This document shows positions 33,942 to 36,521 of a stretch of DNA of 36,521 nt, piece after piece. The stretch's first letter is position 1; every line of letters begins with the position of its first letter. Source of the DNA: an uncultured Clostridia bacterium (lineage in GTDB: Bacteria > Bacillota > Clostridia > Christensenellales > Borkfalkiaceae); contig CANQMQ010000015.1 of the NCBI GenBank assembly GCA_947625025.1, positions 1-36,521 of the forward strand, in the 5' to 3' direction. A model generated the notes under the pieces. The model made no database searches. It was not told where the DNA came from and worked only from the letters and a program-made list of their open reading frames with translations. Both the position numbers and the translations under genes were made by a program.

Positions 33942-36170
33942 ATGAAAAAGACGACGGTTGCGGCTATAACGGCCGCTGTTGGTATTTCGGTCGTGCTCTC
34001 CTGTGCGGGGTGCGGGGGCGTGAGCTTAAAGTCGCTCAAAGATCCGCTCCTCGAGATCAGTGCAGATTTCAACGACCGTACCGAAATTTCGAGTGAGCTC
34101 TTCGGCGTATTCTTGGAGGACATCAACTACACATCTCAGGCGATGGACGACAACTTGATCGCGAACGGCTCCTTCGAGGCAAAGACCTTTTCAACAGGTT
34201 GGAACAGGGGGACGACGACGCTCACCCAAATGACGGAGGGGGGCATCTCGGAGGGTGCCCCGAACTATGCCGAGGTCGAAACTGCGGCAGGAGGGTCCCT
34301 CACGAATGCGGGCTTCGTCAACGTGCCGATCGCGGTCACCGAAGGCACGAAGTATGAATTCTCCGCCTTCATCCGTGCAGACGATTACGCGGGCAAGGTG
34401 GAGATCAAGGTGAAGGATACGGAAAAGGAATACCTTGCGGGCTCCATCGATGTGAAGAAGAGCAGTGAGTGGGTGAAGTACGTTGCCACCCTTACCGCAA
34501 GCGCCACCGCTATGGAGGACCTCAAATTCGAGCTCGACTTCGCCTCCCGGGGCACCCTGTCCCTCGACGGCGTCCAGCTCGTCACATCGGATGCGACGGC
34601 GGGCGTTAAAAATTATGTGTATGACGCTATCGCGGGCCTTTCTCCCAAGTTTGTCCGCTTCCCGGGCGGCTGTATCATTGAGGGGAAGGACGATTACCAG
34701 GTCTATGATTGGAAGAACTCCATCGGCGCCGTTGCCAAGAACGGAGACGATGAAGTGCCCACCCTCACCTACACCGAAGTGCGGGATGGCGTGGAGAAAG
34801 AGGGCGTTACGAGCCGTGGCGAGGAAGTGACGAGAAAGCCCAACGGCGACCTCTGGGCAGGCAGTACCTATTATGATATGGAGTACGGCGTCGGCTTCTA
34901 TGAATACTTCCTCATGTGCGAAGCACTCAAGGCCTCGCCCATTCCCATTCTGAACTGCGGCCTCGATTGCATGATCCAGGCAAGGCCCGCAGGTGCACAG
35001 CTGAACGGCAGGCACGGTGGCAAGATACAGGATTTCATTCAGGATGCGAAGGACCTCGTCGCCTTTGCGAACGGAAGCGTTTCCTCCAACAATGCGGATG
35101 AGAAGTATTGGGCGCAGGTGCGTACCGATATGGGTCACCCCGAACCCTTCCACCTCAAGTACCTCGGCATCGGCAACGAGCAGTGGGGCAACTCCTACTT
35201 CAGCGCCTACGAGCAGTTCCTCGCAGCCTTCAAAACGGATGCCAACGCCGCCCTCTATAAGGACATTCAGCTGATCGTGGGCAACGGCCCCAACTTCATC
35301 GATTGCCAGAGCTCGACCCGTTCGGGCACTGCACAGCGGGCAGCGCAATCCTATCTCAGAAGCGGAAATGCAAAGGTCTCCAATATCCGTGAATACGGCA
35401 TTCAGGACCATCACTATTACATGAATTACACGGATTTCCTGTGGAATTACGATTTCTACGATGTCTATTCCCGTGACGAAACGGGGTACGATGTGTTCCT
35501 CGGGGAGTATTCTGCAAATAGCGATACTTCACAGGACGGCACGAAGTTTTACTTCGAACATAATAATTGGATCACCGCACTCTCGGAAGCGGCATATATG
35601 ACGGGATTGGAGCGCAACGGCGACGTCGTCAAATTGGCGGCGTATGCGCCCATGTTCGGCGTCTGCAAAGAGGGGAGCCCTGCCGACGGCGTCAACCAAT
35701 GGGCGGCAAACATGATGTACTTCACCAACACCGAAATGCTTCTCACCCCCAATTACTACGTGCAACAGCTCTTCGCACAGAATACGGGGAGTGCGGCGCT
35801 TGCAACGGAAGTGACGGGCGGCTCGGGCGATGAGTTCTTCACCATCGAAGCCGCAAACGGCGGCCCGGGTGTCGAAGTCAACAAAGCGTACTACGTCGTC
35901 AGCTACGATGAAGCCAAGAATGAGCTCATCGTAAAGGTCGTCAATGCCTGCCCCGAAGAAGTCAAGCTCAATTTCACGGTGGAGAACGTCAAGCTGCAAT
36001 CCAAGGGCAAGGCGATCATGCTCCAATGCGACGATGAAACAGCGGTGAACACGCTCGGCGATTACAAAGTGAGCCCGCAGGAATTCGATGTCTCGGGCGC
36101 AGGGCAGAAGTTCGGCTACGCGGCCCCCGCCCACAGCGTCACCGTCCTCCGCATCCCCGTCTCAAAGTAA
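33942..36170 (+). CDS. GH51-like alpha-L-arabinofuranosidase, lipoprotein
   Basis: A 742-residue exported glycosidase that removes arabinose side chains from plant polysaccharides such as arabinoxylan or arabinan. A lipoprotein signal ends near C21-C24 ('VVLSCAGCGG'). 'FGVFLEDINYTSQAMDDNLI' opens the catalytic region, interrupted by a CBM4/9-like beta-sandwich at ~60-215. The TIM barrel follows with 'KFVRFPGGCI'. The proposed acid/base is E413 in 'GIGNEQWG' and the nucleophile E522 in 'FLGEYSA'. The C-terminal beta domain ends 'HSVTVLRIPVSK'. ATG 33942 is preferred over an in-frame upstream GTG because the signal peptide and ribosome site fit. Other families sharing this fold (GH51/GH127 neighbours) are less likely. 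Confidence 0.88.
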   Translation: MKKTTVAAITAAVGISVVLSCAGCGGVSLKSLKDPLLEISADFNDRTEISSELFGVFLEDINYTSQAMDDNLIANGSFEAKTFSTGWNRGTTTLTQMTEGGISEGAPNYAEVETAAGGSLTNAGFVNVPIAVTEGTKYEFSAFIRADDYAGKVEIKVKDTEKEYLAGSIDVKKSSEWVKYVATLTASATAMEDLKFELDFASRGTLSLDGVQLVTSDATAGVKNYVYDAIAGLSPKFVRFPGGCIIEGKDDYQVYDWKNSIGAVAKNGDDEVPTLTYTEVRDGVEKEGVTSRGEEVTRKPNGDLWAGSTYYDMEYGVGFYEYFLMCEALKASPIPILNCGLDCMIQARPAGAQLNGRHGGKIQDFIQDAKDLVAFANGSVSSNNADEKYWAQVRTDMGHPEPFHLKYLGIGNEQWGNSYFSAYEQFLAAFKTDANAALYKDIQLIVGNGPNFIDCQSSTRSGTAQRAAQSYLRSGNAKVSNIREYGIQDHHYYMNYTDFLWNYDFYDVYSRDETGYDVFLGEYSANSDTSQDGTKFYFEHNNWITALSEAAYMTGLERNGDVVKLAAYAPMFGVCKEGSPADGVNQWAANMMYFTNTEMLLTPNYYVQQLFAQNTGSAALATEVTGGSGDEFFTIEAANGGPGVEVNKAYYVVSYDEAKNELIVKVVNACPEEVKLNFTVENVKLQSKGKAIMLQCDDETAVNTLGDYKVSPQEFDVSGAGQKFGYAAPAHSVTVLRIPVSK

Positions 36171-36196
36171 CCCTTCGGGAAGCTCATACGGCGTAA

Positions 36197-36521
36197 GGAT
36201 CATATAGTAACGAAGAAGCCGCCTCAATTGAGGCGGCTTTTAACGCAACGAAGTTTGGTACAATTTTGGTACACGCAAGAAATATCAGAATTTTGGAAAG
36301 AGGAGCCGAAGGCGTAAAAATACTACCTCCGACAGAGCTCCCCAAAAAAGACGAAGTATTTTTTGGGGAAGAGGAGTTGCAAGCGATAAAAGGAAAGCGG
36401 TTGCCGCTTGGCAACCGCTTCAAAATGTCGCTTTGCGGCGACGATGGCGCGCCAAGAGCAATCGCGTTTGAACCAAGCGGAGAATGTATTGAAGTATATC
36501 TTCGTCAATGGTATTGCGGGC
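36197..36521 (+). other. Open plus-strand frame running off the window (possible partial gene or pseudogene)
   Basis: After an in-frame stop at 36194-36196 this frame stays open for 108 codons to the window edge. It reads protein-like in its later part ('KILPPTELPKKDEVFFG', 'GDDGAPRAIAFEPSGECIEVYLRQWYCG'). It has no good start codon with a ribosome site; ATG at 36425 is internal, and the frame also passes through the GH51 terminator. It contains the inverted repeat AAGCGGTTGCC/GGCAACCGCTT (36395-36420). I do not recognise a family. It may be a decayed fragment or the start of a gene whose real start is later. Confidence 0.3.
36216..36242. terminator. Rho-independent terminator after the GH51 gene
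   Basis: AAGCCGCCTC (36216-36225), loop AATT, GAGGCGGCTT (36230-36239), with a short T-run. Symmetric, so may also act leftward. Confidence 0.82.

Noticed and set aside
36184-36508. Minus-strand frames at the right edge
   Set aside because: Ser-rich shadow sequences with TTG or no start; the plus frame looks more protein-like, though also unproven.

Overview
The window looks like a chromosomal segment of a Gram-positive, probably anaerobic Clostridia-type bacterium (Bacillota). Evidence: RNase Y, LuxS, a YitT-family transporter, RlmH, class I two-subunit fumarase, BioY, Cys-lipobox lipoproteins, AGGAGG-type ribosome sites, TTGACA-17-TATAAT promoters and high GC. A gut or other plant-polysaccharide habitat is suggested by a GH51-type arabinofuranosidase lipoprotein, a Cthe_2159-like carbohydrate-binding lipoprotein and a giant Ig-repeat surface protein. 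The genus cannot be read from the sequence. No phage, transposase, CRISPR array or rRNA was seen.

Layout. 1-9222: 3' part of a giant secreted or surface protein (at least 3073 residues) with BIG2-like domains, five ~310-325-residue repeats and a beta-helix-like C-terminal part. 9223-9886: gene-free, with palindromic REP-like elements and an exact 148-bp tandem duplication carrying the 3' end of a tRNA-Ala. 9887-9962 (-): intact tRNA-Ala(GGC). 10121-16678: rny, a MacB/FtsX-type ABC transporter, a convergent two-domain XRE regulator, a Cys/Asn-rich repeat protein, and YitT overlapping luxS (to 17132). 17160-18520 (-): fumarase beta and alpha. 18600-23902 (+): CPBP protease, rlmH, M14 peptidase, tadA and a second ABC transporter paralogous to the first. 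23963-28890 (-): a compact operon of response regulator, histidine kinase, HtrA-like lipoprotein protease and carbohydrate-binding lipoprotein. 29024-30883 (-): ABC-F ATPase. 30914-31039 (+): 41-residue ORF. 31040-31891 (-): PflA-like radical SAM protein. 31996-33701: metK and bioY. 33942-36170: GH51 lipoprotein. 36197-36521: an open frame running off the window.

How genes work together. MetK makes S-adenosylmethionine; RlmH and the radical SAM protein use it; LuxS recycles the methylation by-product after deglycosylation. The RR/HK/HtrA/lipoprotein operon resembles a CssRS-HtrA envelope-quality circuit extended with a carbohydrate-binding lipoprotein. The most unusual signal is regulatory: four genes (fumarase alpha, CPBP, M14 peptidase, radical SAM) have a -10 hexamer exactly 6 nt before ATG, three of them with a 17-bp spaced -35. 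This predicts leaderless mRNAs beside ordinary Shine-Dalgarno-led genes.
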